NCBI RefSeq assembly: GCF_000744095.1
Contig: NZ_JQLI01000001.1
Coordinates: 186,001 to 250,000 of the forward strand
Length of the DNA: 64,000 bases
Reading direction: 5' to 3'
From: Cupriavidus necator A5-1
GTDB lineage: Bacteria; Pseudomonadota; Gammaproteobacteria; Burkholderiales; Burkholderiaceae
The notes under the pieces are model-generated. The model ran no database searches. It worked only from the letters and a program-made list of their open reading frames with translations, and had not been told where the DNA came from. Both the position numbers and the translations under genes were made by a program. Each line of letters begins with the position of its first letter. Positions within the stretch are counted from its first letter, which is position 1. Of this stretch, positions 42,850 to 51,926 are shown in pieces.

Positions 42850-43613
42850 CAGATCGATGCGGGCTACATCAAGGCGCCGCGCTAGACGATACGCGATGGA
42901 TTCCTGTGGTCGCGTCCAAACTGGTCTGGCCTAAGACGCCTCATACCCTTGCGCACGCCTACGCAGTTGGGCACGAGCCCACGCAAGGGCTACGTCAGCA
43001 AGCGTTCTTGCAGTCCGTGGGGATCGGGCCGCAGGTTCCGATCACAGTCCTCAGTGATGGCGGCGATGATATTAATTTTGCGTGCAAGTTGCCGTCTGCA
43101 ACGGCTCGCGTGCTGGACTGGTACCACATTGGCATGCGATTCGAGAACCTCCTGATGTCGCTCCGAGGTCTGCGCGGCACTGATGTGTATTCCAAAAATC
43201 GGCTGCGTGAGCGCGTGATCAAAGCGAAGTGGCTGTTATGGCACGGTGGGTCTGCGAGGTGCTTGGAAAGACTGGAGTCGCTGCGACGCGACACAGGTTG
43301 GATCGGCGCTCGCAATCCACTAGGGCGCGTGATCCGTTATTTGCGATGTTGCTCCCGCTATCTTGTCAACTATCAGCAGCGGCGTGCCCAAGGGCTGCCC
43401 ATTTCAAGCGCAGGAGCGGAATCGGTGGTCGACTATGGGATTGGTCAGCGCATGAAGAGGAACGGGCATATGCGCTGGACGATATCCGGGGCCAATACGC
43501 TGCTGCAAGTGAGATGTGCCGTTCTCAACGGTGAGGATATACGCAATTTCAGGCGCTGGTACACGCCTGACAGGAAAATCGAGGGGTTCGCAAATGTCAT
43601 TCATGCGTCATAA
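42850..43613 (+). mobile_element. ISKra4-family transposase, 5'-truncated
   Basis: An open frame from 42906 (GTG) gives 235 residues: TVLSDGGDDINFACKLPSAT, RVLDWYHIGMRFENLLMSLR, AKWLLWHGGSARCLERLESL and AESVVDYGIGQRMKRNGHMR, all conserved in ISKra4 transposases. Upstream, QIDAGYIKAPR at about 42855 lies in another frame and ends in a stop, so the N-terminal half is lost or broken. No terminal repeats found. Sits just after the IorAB operon. Confidence 0.72.
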
Positions 43614-43932
43614 AAAGCGCCCCTGACTTTGGCCACTCCCACCCCGTTGCGCAATGACAATGTATTTAGCTCGCAGACGGCCGGAGCGCGTCCATAGCTT
43701 GCCCGGGTCAACCGAATCGCCTCAACGGGCGCAAAGCCAAGCCGGCAGAAAGGGCGACGTCCCTGACAGCGAAGACAGGAGCAGGGGCCCGCTGGTGACG
43801 CCCTGCGGGCGCCACGTTGATTGACATCCTGGCGGCCCCTGCTACGCCAGGCTTGCGTTTTCCGAGTCCGCTCGTCGCGTGTCGACCCCCTTCATCCTGC
43901 CTCAGCAACCCCGGTGGACGTGTTCACCTCCG
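43614..43932. other. 320 bases without a gene
   Basis: Between the transposase stop and the carbamoylase stop. Only antisense frames of low quality; I see no repeat or site. Confidence 0.45.
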
Positions 43933-44883
43933 CTAGCCAAGCGGCGATCCATCGGCGCGCAGCGTTTCGCCCTTGCGCTCGACGATCATGCCGTAGGCGT
44001 GCGGCTGCCGGTGCAGGTCGAAGTTGAAGGTGGTGCGCTTGTATAGCGTGGAGAAGTCGAGGTCGCAGCGTGCGATTGCCACTTCGTCGCCCTTGGTGAT
44101 GCAGCCCGCGACCACTTCGCCGGATGGCGCGATGATGCAGCTGCCGCCGATGCTGTCGACGCCTTCCTCGATCCCAGCCTTTGCCACGCCGACCACCCAG
44201 GTGCCATTCTGGTAGGCGCCCGCCTGCATCGAAAGCTGGTTGTGGAACAGCGAGAGGTCGTCGTGCGCAGGTGCCGGCGCGTTGTGCACCGGCGTGTTGT
44301 ACCCGATCAGCACCATCTCCACCCCTTGCAGGCCCATCACGCGATAGGTCTCGGCCCAGCGCCGGTCATTGCAGATGGCCATACCGATCTTGCCACCGAA
44401 GGCCTCGGTGACGCCAAAGTGGTCACCGGGCGTGAAGTAACGCTTCTCCAGATGCTGGAAGCGGCGCCATGGTTCGTGCTCGTAGTGGCCGGGCAGATGC
44501 ACTTTGCGGTATTTGCCGACGATGGTCCCGCTGCGGTCAACCAGGATCGAGGTGTTGTAACGAACCTGGCGCCCGTTCTCGTCGGCCAGTTCCGCATAGC
44601 CGAGGTAGAAGCCCACGCCGAGCTCGCGCGACAGCGCGAACAGCGGCAGCGTCTCGGCGCTCGGCATCTCGCGTTCAAAGAAGCTGTTGATTTCCCCATC
44701 GCTGGCCATATACCAGCGCGGGAAGAACGTGGTCAGTGCCAGTTCGGGGTAGACGATCAGGTGCGCGCCGCAGTCATGGGCTTCGCGCATCATTTCGCAA
44801 AGGCGGGCGACCACCTGCACGCGCGAATCGGTGCGTGCGATCGGGCCCAGCTGACCAAGTGCGACATGGATGAAACGGGACAC
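43933..44883 (-). CDS. Nitrilase-fold N-carbamoyl-amino acid amidohydrolase
   Basis: 316 residues. The catalytic triad of the superfamily is visible: Glu in HLIVYPELALTTFF (about residue 47), Lys in VGKYRKVHLPGH (about residue 127), Cys in IGMAICNDRRWAETYR (about residue 172). The NDRRW sequence after Cys and FFPRWYMASDGEINSFFERE match N-carbamoyl-D-amino acid hydrolases. The reaction releases CO2 and NH3 from a ureido group to leave the amine. Last gene of the RpiR-side operon, 60 bases after the M20 gene. Confidence 0.86.
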   Translation of the reverse strand: MSRFIHVALGQLGPIARTDSRVQVVARLCEMMREAHDCGAHLIVYPELALTTFFPRWYMASDGEINSFFEREMPSAETLPLFALSRELGVGFYLGYAELADENGRQVRYNTSILVDRSGTIVGKYRKVHLPGHYEHEPWRRFQHLEKRYFTPGDHFGVTEAFGGKIGMAICNDRRWAETYRVMGLQGVEMVLIGYNTPVHNAPAPAHDDLSLFHNQLSMQAGAYQNGTWVVGVAKAGIEEGVDSIGGSCIIAPSGEVVAGCITKGDEVAIARCDLDFSTLYKRTTFNFDLHRQPHAYGMIVERKGETLRADGSPLG

Positions 44884-44943
44884 GTTTGACTCCTGAAATT
44901 CGGGAATATTGGGCGTTGGATCGGGGGGCTGTGCCGGGGCCGT

Positions 44944-46221
44944 TCAGGGACGGTTCGCCAGGCTGACGACCACGCGCATCAGCAGCTGCGCGCCCCGCAC
45001 CAGGTCGACGGGTTCGGTGAACTCACGCACGTTGTGGCTGAGCCCGCCCACGCTGGGAATGAAGATCATGCCGGCAGGGCATACGCGCGCCAGCATCTGC
45101 GCGTCGTGGCCCGCTCCGCTCGACATCCGCCTGGTCGACAGGCCGAGCGCATCACTGTGCCGCTGCACCAGGTCGGTCACCAGCGGGTCGAACGCCACCG
45201 GCTCGAAGCGCGCCAGCGAACGATGGCGCAGCGCGACACCTTCCGTCGCGCAGGTCTGCTGCGCGAAGGCGAGCACCTCGGCCTCCGCCTGCGCGAGCGC
45301 CGCGCTGTCGGTGTTGCGCAGATCGACGGTAAAGGTCGCGCGGTTCGGAATCACGTTGACGAGGTTCGGCTCGAAGCGGATCGCGCCGACCGTGCCGATC
45401 TGGCGGCCGCCGTAGCGCAGCGCCAGATCGTGCGTGAAGGTTGCGATGCGTGCGGCGCAGTAGCCAGCGTCGTGCCGCAGGGCCATCGGCGTGGTGCCGG
45501 CATGGTTGGACACGCCTTCCAGCACGAACTCGGTCCAGCTGATGCCCTGCACGCCTTCAACCACGCCGATCTGCACGCCCATGCGGTCCAGCACCGGGCC
45601 CTGTTCGATATGCAGCTCGACAAAGCTGTCGACCTCGGGCCGGCCGACCGGCGCATCGCCGCGATAGCCGATGCGCTCCAGTTCCGCGCCGACCGTGCTG
45701 CCGTCGATGCCGCCTGCCGCGAGCGCTTCGTCGAGCGGCATGCCGCCCACGAAAACCAGCGAGCCCATCATGTCCGGCTGGAAGCGGGCGCCTTCCTCGT
45801 TGGTAAAGAAGGCGATCGCCAGCGGGCGGCGCAGCCGCACTCCGGCATCGCGCAGCGCGGCGACCACTTCCAGTCCGGCCATCACGCCATAGTTGCCGTC
45901 GTACCTGCCGCCAGTGCGTACCGTATCGATGTGCGAGCCGACCATCACCGGCGGCAGGTCTTCATGGCCGGCATGAATCGCGACGCCGTTGCCGATGGCA
46001 TCGATGGTAACCTCCATGCCGAGCGCGCGCATTTGCGCGACGGTCCAGTCGCGCCCCGCGCGGTCGGCGTCGGTCAGTGCCAGGCGGCAGACGCCGCCGC
46101 CGTCGATGGCGCCATGCGCATTCAGTTCGTCGAGCCGGCGCAGCAGCCGCGCACCGTCGATGCCCGGGAATTCGGTGTCGAGCACCGTGCGGCCGCTATC
46201 CGCGCTAAGGTTCGTCGTCAT
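44944..46221 (-). CDS. M20-family Zn-dependent amidohydrolase (N-carbamoyl-L-amino acid/allantoate type)
   Basis: 425 residues. Metal ligands in VMVGSHIDTVRTGGRYDGNY (His, Asp), the Glu pair in AFFTNEEGARFQPDMMGS, FVELHIEQGPVLDRMG, the dimerisation His in GVSNHAGTTPMALRHDA and a final His in SVGGLSHNVREFTEP. This is the Hyu/AllC/beta-ureidopropionase group. It hydrolyses a carbamoyl or ureido amide. Start overlaps the stop of the ammonia-lyase gene as ATGA, so the two are tightly coupled. Confidence 0.87.
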   Translation of the reverse strand: MTTNLSADSGRTVLDTEFPGIDGARLLRRLDELNAHGAIDGGGVCRLALTDADRAGRDWTVAQMRALGMEVTIDAIGNGVAIHAGHEDLPPVMVGSHIDTVRTGGRYDGNYGVMAGLEVVAALRDAGVRLRRPLAIAFFTNEEGARFQPDMMGSLVFVGGMPLDEALAAGGIDGSTVGAELERIGYRGDAPVGRPEVDSFVELHIEQGPVLDRMGVQIGVVEGVQGISWTEFVLEGVSNHAGTTPMALRHDAGYCAARIATFTHDLALRYGGRQIGTVGAIRFEPNLVNVIPNRATFTVDLRNTDSAALAQAEAEVLAFAQQTCATEGVALRHRSLARFEPVAFDPLVTDLVQRHSDALGLSTRRMSSGAGHDAQMLARVCPAGMIFIPSVGGLSHNVREFTEPVDLVRGAQLLMRVVVSLANRP

Positions 46222-47444
46222 GCCAGCGCTCCCGCGCGCACGGCGTCGGCACTGCGCCCGACCAGCTGCGCGTACAACCCGGCATCGGTATCGGCCTCGC
46301 TGCCAACGAACAGCAGGCGGCTGTGCGCGCCGAGGCGCAGCGCTGCACGCGCTTGCGTATCTTGCATGGCCGCAATGGCGGCTGCCAGGCCCGCTACCGC
46401 GGATTCGCCGGCGACGATGGCGGGATCGCCGTCGGCGGGATTCGCCAGCAAGCGCATCGTCGCCACCGCCGCTCCGTCATCGATGGTGCAGAAGGCATCC
46501 GCGCCGTGGGCCAGCACTTCCCACGCCAGCAGTGACACTTCTCCGCAGGCGAGGCCCGCCATCAGCGTATTGAGCTTGCCGGTCACCGCCGTCACGTGGC
46601 CGGCGCGCGCGCTGCGGTACAGGCAGTCGGCGGCGTCCGGCTCGACCACCACGAAAACCGGGCGCTGCGCCGCGTTGCGTTCCCAGAAGTAGGCGCAGAC
46701 GGCGGCGGCGAAACCGCCCACACCGGCCTGGATGAAGACGTGCGTTGGCCACTCGGGCAGCGCGTCGACGGCCTCGGCCACCATGACCTGGTAGCCCTGC
46801 ATGACATCTCGCGGGACGTCCATGTACCCGGGATATGAGGTGTCGGAAATCACGTGCCAGCCGCGTTCGCGAGCGTCGCGGTCGGCCTGCTGGACCGCCT
46901 GGTCGTAGTTGCCCGTCGTCCGTACCACGGTCGCGCCGACCTGCTCGATCGCCGCCTTGCGTCCTTCGCTGACGGTGGCGTGGATGTATATCACGCAGGC
47001 GCAGCCGAACCGCCGGGCGCCCCATGCGACCGAACGCCCGTGGTTGCCATCGGTGGCGCAGGTCACCGTGTAATCGGCGCACAGCGCGCGCAGTTCGGGC
47101 GCGGCGAGGTCGGCAGGGGTCAACGCGCGGCCGATCCGTTTGCCGATCTCGCGCGCCAGCAGGCGGCCCACCGCATAGGCGCCGCCCAGCGCCTTGAAGC
47201 TGCCGAGGCCGAAACGCGTGCCTTCGTCCTTGTAGTGGATCGTGCCGACGCCCAGCGCGGTGGCCAGCGCTGGCAGCGCATGCAGTGGCGTAGGCCGGTA
47301 GCCCTCCCAGGCGGTGATGGCGCGTTGCGCGGTGGCCAGCGCCGGCGCGCCGAGAATAGCCTCGCGCGTGCTGCCATAGCCTTCGCTGCGGGTGCGCGCA
47401 GGGTTGACGAAAAGATCGAGCTTGAGCTGCGGTAACGTGGACAT
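46218..47444 (-). CDS. dpaL: Diaminopropionate ammonia-lyase
   Basis: 408 residues from the ATG at 47444 (MSTLPQLKLDLFVNPARTRS). PLP-binding lysine in FGLGSFKALGGAYAVGRLL (about residue 77), CATDGNHGRSVAWGARRFGC, SDTSYPGYMDVPRDVMQGYQ and FIQAGVGGFAAAVCAYF are the DpaL/YgeX signature. It turns 2,3-diaminopropionate into pyruvate and two NH3, both isomers in known enzymes. First metabolic gene after the RpiR regulator (70 bases) and coupled to the M20 hydrolase. Confidence 0.88.
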   Translation of the reverse strand: MSTLPQLKLDLFVNPARTRSEGYGSTREAILGAPALATAQRAITAWEGYRPTPLHALPALATALGVGTIHYKDEGTRFGLGSFKALGGAYAVGRLLAREIGKRIGRALTPADLAAPELRALCADYTVTCATDGNHGRSVAWGARRFGCACVIYIHATVSEGRKAAIEQVGATVVRTTGNYDQAVQQADRDARERGWHVISDTSYPGYMDVPRDVMQGYQVMVAEAVDALPEWPTHVFIQAGVGGFAAAVCAYFWERNAAQRPVFVVVEPDAADCLYRSARAGHVTAVTGKLNTLMAGLACGEVSLLAWEVLAHGADAFCTIDDGAAVATMRLLANPADGDPAIVAGESAVAGLAAAIAAMQDTQARAALRLGAHSRLLFVGSEADTDAGLYAQLVGRSADAVRAGALA

Positions 47445-47514
47445 GGGACTTCCGGTGTTGACTGGACAGGGGACTGCGCGAGCCGACTCGCGCTGTATTC
47501 GGGATGCGCGGCGC

Positions 47515-48399
47515 TCACGCCTGCAGGTCGAGATCGTCGAGCAGGTCATGCGCGCGTTCGACCCGCGCCATCCGCGCACGCGCGCGCTTGTGGGCGCGCC
47601 GCGCCATCGCGGTGGCGAGGTAATTGACGAGGCTGGTCGCGGCTACATAGGAGTCGAACACCTGGTCGCTATGATGCGAGCAGCGCAGCACGGCGGTGGC
47701 GTGCGTGGTCAGCGGGGAGACCGGCGCATCGCTGAGCAGGATGAGCTTTGCCCCCGCCTCGGCGGCCAGCGTGACGATCGGTGCGAGCCGGCGCGTGCGG
47801 CGCCGGAAATCGACCGCGAGCAGCACGTCCTTGCTGTCGATTTCCGCGATCAGTTCGGCATCCTTGCCGGCCTGCTCGTTGAGAAGGTAGACCTCCGGCC
47901 GTACCTGCGACAGCAAGGCATTGGCATAGAAGGCCAGCATGAAGCTGTTGCGATAGCCGACCACCCAGACCCGGCGCGCATCGGCCAGTTCGCGCAGGGT
48001 GGTATCGAGTACCCGTTCGCTGAGCTGCTCCGGCAGGGCTGCCAGCCGGTGCGCGTCGAGCTGAACATGTGCCTGCAGTCCGGCGAGCGCGGGTAAAGCC
48101 GCACCCGTGAGAGCGCCACGCGGGGTGGCGGCGCGATCCATCTTTGCCAGCGGAGACTGGCTTGCGCGCTGGTCGCGCAACGCCTGCCGGAACGCGCCGA
48201 AGTCGGCATAGCCGAGCCGCCGGAAGAAGCGGGCGGCGCTTGCCTTGGACACGCTCGCCAGGTCGGCGAGCTCGGTAGCGGAGTATCCGAGCAACTCGTA
48301 TTTGCGGCTGAGCAGTACGTCGGCGAGCTTCTTGTCGGTGCCGGAGAACTCACCGTAGCACTGGATGATCTGCGCTTCGAGCGCGTCGTAAGTGGTCAT
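47515..48399 (-). CDS. MurR/RpiR-family regulator
   Basis: 294 residues from the ATG at 48399. N-terminal helix-turn-helix (LGYSATELADLASVSKASAA, RFFRRLGYADFGAFRQALRD) and a C-terminal SIS domain (VWVVGYRNSFMLAFYANALL, KDVLLAVDFRRRTRRLAPIV). SIS domains in this family normally sense a sugar phosphate, but members tied to amino acid operons are known. It heads the minus-strand operon and faces the ABC transporter operon, so it probably controls both arms. Confidence 0.85.
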   Translation of the reverse strand: MTTYDALEAQIIQCYGEFSGTDKKLADVLLSRKYELLGYSATELADLASVSKASAARFFRRLGYADFGAFRQALRDQRASQSPLAKMDRAATPRGALTGAALPALAGLQAHVQLDAHRLAALPEQLSERVLDTTLRELADARRVWVVGYRNSFMLAFYANALLSQVRPEVYLLNEQAGKDAELIAEIDSKDVLLAVDFRRRTRRLAPIVTLAAEAGAKLILLSDAPVSPLTTHATAVLRCSHHSDQVFDSYVAATSLVNYLATAMARRAHKRARARMARVERAHDLLDDLDLQA

Positions 48400-48471
48400 G
48401 TCGGAGCGATCGATTGCGATACCTGGGTCTCGTCCCGGCTGCACCGGTTTGGCGCCGCCTCGCACAATTAT

Positions 48472-48522
48472 GAAACAAGAGTTTCTCTATTTGTGGCATG
48501 TGAAACCGCTGTTCCACGTTTC
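48472..48522. promoter_or_regulatory. Paired GAAAC/GTTTC dyads, candidate RpiR operator
   Basis: GAAAC-AAGA-GTTTC at 48472-48485 and GAAAC ... GTTTC at 48502-48522 lie in the divergent region between the regulator (start 48399) and the ABC transporter (start 48704). The spacing of the two GAAAC elements, 30 bases, suggests binding on one face of DNA. Confidence 0.5.
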
Positions 48523-48703
48523 GGTCTTTGCCGAGCAAAGATGATGCCAACTGCCGTCGTGGCTTGCCTGATCTCGCCTAATCCGTTGAATCTAAAGAGA
48601 GAGTTATCTCTTCCTGGATCCGGGCGGCGCCTCAATGGACCGTGGCATGCATCTTGCGGGTTGGTCCTTCGTTCTCCTCGACCGACTGAAGAAAGGGTGT
48701 TTT

Positions 48704-49498
48704 ATGAAACGCAGACAGTTCACCGCCATTGCCACCGTCCTCGCCACTGCCGCCATGGTCGCCATGGCGCCTGCGCAGGCCGACGATTCCCTGACCGCGG
48801 TGATGGCGAAGAAGTCGATTGCAATCGGCATCCCGGTCGACTTCGCGCCGTATGGCTTCATGGGCCCCGATCTGAAGCCGCAGGGTCTGGATGTGGCCGT
48901 GGCGCAGATGATTGCCGACAAGATGGGCGTCAAGGCGGACCTGGTGCCGGTCAGCACGCCTAACCGCATTCCCTATCTGCAAACGAAGAAGATCGACCTG
49001 ATCGTGTCGGCGCTGGGCAAGAACGCCGAGCGTGCCAAGGTGATCGACTTCACGATCGCCTATGCGCCGTTCTACCAGGCCGTGTTCGGGCCGAAGAGCC
49101 TGAGCATCAAGAGTTTTTCGGACCTCGGGGGCAAGACCATCGCTGTGACGCGCGGCACTATTCAGGACGACGTGCTGCAGCAGGTCGCGCCGCCCACGCT
49201 GAAGATCCAGCGCTTCGAGGACGACAACTCGACGGTGGCCGCCTTCGTGACGCAGCAGACCCAGCTGGTTGCCACCGGGGCCGCGGTCGCCGCCATGGCG
49301 ATCCAGAAGTATCCGAAGGTGGACGCCGAATACAAGCTGCTGCTGAAGGACTCGCCAAACTTTATCGGCGTGCGCAAGGGCGAAACCGCACTGTTGACCA
49401 AGGTCAACGAGATCCTGCGCCAGGCCAAGGCCGACGGCACGCTGGGTAACTATGCGCAACGCTGGCTCGGCCGCGGCACCGGCGAGCTGCCCGAATAA
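48704..49498 (+). CDS. Amino acid ABC transporter substrate-binding protein (family 3)
   Basis: 264 residues with a signal peptide (MKRRQFTAIATVLATAAMVA, cut after PAQA). The mature part has the polar amino acid binding fold: IGIPVDFAPYGFMGPDLKPQ, GLDVAVAQMIADKMG, DLIVSALGKNAERAKVIDFT, and GGKTIAVTRGTIQDDVL. ATG at 48704 behind GAAAGGGTG. Probable cargo is the amino acid-like substrate of the divergent catabolic operon. Confidence 0.88.
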   Translation: MKRRQFTAIATVLATAAMVAMAPAQADDSLTAVMAKKSIAIGIPVDFAPYGFMGPDLKPQGLDVAVAQMIADKMGVKADLVPVSTPNRIPYLQTKKIDLIVSALGKNAERAKVIDFTIAYAPFYQAVFGPKSLSIKSFSDLGGKTIAVTRGTIQDDVLQQVAPPTLKIQRFEDDNSTVAAFVTQQTQLVATGAAVAAMAIQKYPKVDAEYKLLLKDSPNFIGVRKGETALLTKVNEILRQAKADGTLGNYAQRWLGRGTGELPE

Positions 49499-49566
49499 GA
49501 CCCTGCCAAGACCGCGGCGGCGCGCGCCGTCGCGGGTTCCACCTTCGCTTCTGTGTGGCTGTCCGT

Positions 49567-50226
49567 ATGATTTCCTTTGATTTCGGGCCAGTGCTCTCGC
49601 AATGGCCGATGCTGCTGCATGGCCTCTGCCTGACCGTTCTGCTGACGGCATTCTCGGCAATCGCTGGCACCGTGCTCGGCATCGGCTGCGCCTGGTCGCG
49701 CCTGCACGCGCCGGCGTGGGTGCGCGCCATGGTCGGCGGCTATGTCGAGGCGATCCGCAACACCCCTTACATCATTCAGCTGTTCTTCGTCTTCTTCGGC
49801 CTGCCGACGATTGGCGTGCGGCTGACGCCCGAGGTGGCCTGCGTGTTGTCGATGACGCTCAACCTGGGTGCCTACGCCTGCGAGATCATCCGCGCCGGCC
49901 TCGAATCCACGCCGCGCGGGCAGATCGAAGCCGCGCAGAGCCTGGCGCTGGACCGCTGGCAGATCTTCACGCGCGTGGTGCTGCCGCCTGCGCTCAAGCG
50001 CGTCTGGCCGGCACTGGTCGGCCAGATCATCATCGTGATGCTGGGCTCGTCGGTCTGCAGCCAGATCTCCGCGGAGGAGATGTCCTATGCGGCAAACCTG
50101 ATCGCCAGCCGCACCTTCCGGAACTTTGAAGCGTATATCGCCGTTGCCGTCGCGTACCTGGCGCTGGCCGTTGCGGTGCGCCAGGCCCTGAACTGGATCG
50201 GGCCGCGCTTTTTGTTCGGACGCTGA
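49567..50226 (+). CDS. Amino acid ABC transporter permease (HisM-type)
   Basis: 219 residues from the ATG at 49567 (an in-frame GTG at 49555 would add four residues). Five or so membrane spans, RNTPYIIQLFFVFFGLPTIG and the EAA loop ESTPRGQIEAAQSLALDRWQ, IFTRVVLPPAL. One of two permease chains; the pair forms the channel. Confidence 0.87.
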   Translation: MISFDFGPVLSQWPMLLHGLCLTVLLTAFSAIAGTVLGIGCAWSRLHAPAWVRAMVGGYVEAIRNTPYIIQLFFVFFGLPTIGVRLTPEVACVLSMTLNLGAYACEIIRAGLESTPRGQIEAAQSLALDRWQIFTRVVLPPALKRVWPALVGQIIIVMLGSSVCSQISAEEMSYAANLIASRTFRNFEAYIAVAVAYLALAVAVRQALNWIGPRFLFGR

Positions 50227-50238
50227 CAGGAGACGGCC

Positions 50239-50889
50239 ATGATCGAGTTTTCACTGTGGGACATCTTCCGCAACCTACTTCTGGCGCTGCGCTGGACCGT
50301 CGGACTGTCGCTGATTGCTTTCGCCGGCGGCGGCATCGTCGGCCTGTTGCTGCTGGTGGCGCGCATTGCGAGGGTGCCGGGGGCGGGGCGCGGCATTGCG
50401 TTGTACGTCCAGCTGTTCCAGGGCACGCCGTTGCTGATGCAGCTTTTCCTGGCCTATTTCGGGCTGGCGCTGATCGGCATCGAAACCTCGGCGCTGTTCG
50501 CCGCCGCATTGTGTCTCACGCTCTATGCCAGCGCCTACCTGACCGAGATCTGGCGCGGCTGCGTCGATGCGATTCCGCGCGGCCAGTGGGAAGCATCGGC
50601 CAGCCTTGCGCTGAACCTGCGCGAGCAATTGCGCTACGTGATCCTGCCGCAGGCGGCGCGCATCGCGGTGGCGCCGACGGTGGGCTTTATGGTGCAGGTC
50701 GTCAAAGGCACTGCACTGGCTTCGGTGATCGGCTTCGTCGAAGTGACCAAGGCCGGGCAGATGATCTCGAACGCGACCTTCCAGCCCTTCCTGGTCTATA
50801 GCTGCGTCGCGTTGCTGTACTTCGCACTGTGCTTCCCGCTGTCGCTCTGGAGCCGCAGGCTCGAACGCGGCTGGCAGGCACATGCCTGA
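50239..50889 (+). CDS. Amino acid ABC transporter permease (HisQ-type)
   Basis: 216 residues, ATG at 50239 behind ACAGGAGACGGCC. QGTPLLMQLFLAYFGLALIG and the EAA loop DAIPRGQWEASASLALNLRE, YVILPQAARIAVAP. Follows the first permease by 12 bases. Together they are the heterodimeric membrane part of the importer. Confidence 0.87.
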   Translation: MIEFSLWDIFRNLLLALRWTVGLSLIAFAGGGIVGLLLLVARIARVPGAGRGIALYVQLFQGTPLLMQLFLAYFGLALIGIETSALFAAALCLTLYASAYLTEIWRGCVDAIPRGQWEASASLALNLREQLRYVILPQAARIAVAPTVGFMVQVVKGTALASVIGFVEVTKAGQMISNATFQPFLVYSCVALLYFALCFPLSLWSRRLERGWQAHA

Positions 50890-50977
50890 ATCCGCAGACA
50901 GAACCGCGACGGGGATTCGCACCGAGCCCCCACCCACGCCTACCAAGCCTTAGCAAGGCTCTCCAAGCTGCATATCC

Positions 50978-51742
50978 ATGTCCACATCACACGCCACCAC
51001 CCAGCCATTTGCTCTCGTCGATGTCGAGGGCCTGCATAAGCAGTATGGCGACAACGAAGTCCTGAAGGGCATCGACTTGCAGATCGGCCGGCGTGAGGTC
51101 GTCTGCATCATCGGCCGCAGCGGCTCCGGCAAGAGCACGCTGCTGCGCTGCCTGAACGGGCTCGAGGCTTTCCAGCAAGGCAAGCTGTCGATCGACGGCC
51201 AGGTGCTGCGTCACGGCGACGCGAAGACGATGCGCGAACTGCGACAGAGCGTCGGCATGATTTTCCAGAATTTCAACCTGTTCCCACACCTGACCGCAGG
51301 CCAGAACGTGATGCTCGCGCCCACGCTGGTCAAGGACGTGCCGAAGGCGGATGCGCGCCGGCGCGCGCAGGCACTGCTGCAGCGCGTCGGCCTCGGCGAG
51401 AAGTTCGACAGCTACCCCGACCAGCTCAGTGGCGGACAGCAGCAGCGCGTGGCGATCGCCCGCGCGCTGGCGATGGACCCGGCCGTGCTGCTGTGCGACG
51501 AAATCACTTCGGCGCTGGACCCGGAGCTGGTGGGAGAGGTGCTGAGTGTGGTCGAGTCGCTCGCCGCCGACGGCATGACGCTGATCATGGTCACGCACGA
51601 GATGAACTTTGCGCGCAAGGTCAGCGACCACATCGTCTTCATGCACCAGGGCAAGGTGCACGAGACCGGCACCCCTGGGCAGGTGTTCGGCGACCCACGG
51701 ACGGCGGAATTGCAGCAGTTCCTGTCGGCCATGCACGGCTGA
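50978..51742 (+). CDS. Amino acid ABC transporter ATPase (GlnQ/HisP-type)
   Basis: 254 residues, ATG at 50978. Walker A IIGRSGSGKSTLLRCLNGLE, Q-loop GMIFQNFNLFPHLTAGQNVM, signature LSGGQQQRVAIARALAMDP, Walker B VLLCDEITSALDPELVGEVL and the H-loop MVTHEMNFARKVSDH. The sequence FQNFNLFPH is diagnostic for the polar amino acid branch. Last gene of the importer operon. Confidence 0.88.
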   Translation: MSTSHATTQPFALVDVEGLHKQYGDNEVLKGIDLQIGRREVVCIIGRSGSGKSTLLRCLNGLEAFQQGKLSIDGQVLRHGDAKTMRELRQSVGMIFQNFNLFPHLTAGQNVMLAPTLVKDVPKADARRRAQALLQRVGLGEKFDSYPDQLSGGQQQRVAIARALAMDPAVLLCDEITSALDPELVGEVLSVVESLAADGMTLIMVTHEMNFARKVSDHIVFMHQGKVHETGTPGQVFGDPRTAELQQFLSAMHG

Positions 51743-51926
51743 TCCGCGGCACAGTTGCCCGAACTGCTGAACGCCGGTGTGATCGAAGGCTTTCTTCCTC
51801 GAAGTCGAGGCCGCCTTCCCCGGAGCGCCACGATGAACCGGGTGGCGTTCGCCGCGTCGGGCCCCTCGCGGCCCGGACGTACAGCGTGCGTGGGCGACTG
51901 GAATGGCTGGCGACGCGAGGCGCGGT

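Noticed and set aside
45034-46692. 552-codon open frame on the plus strand
   Set aside because: Antisense to the M20 hydrolase and ammonia-lyase genes, which have clear catalytic motifs.
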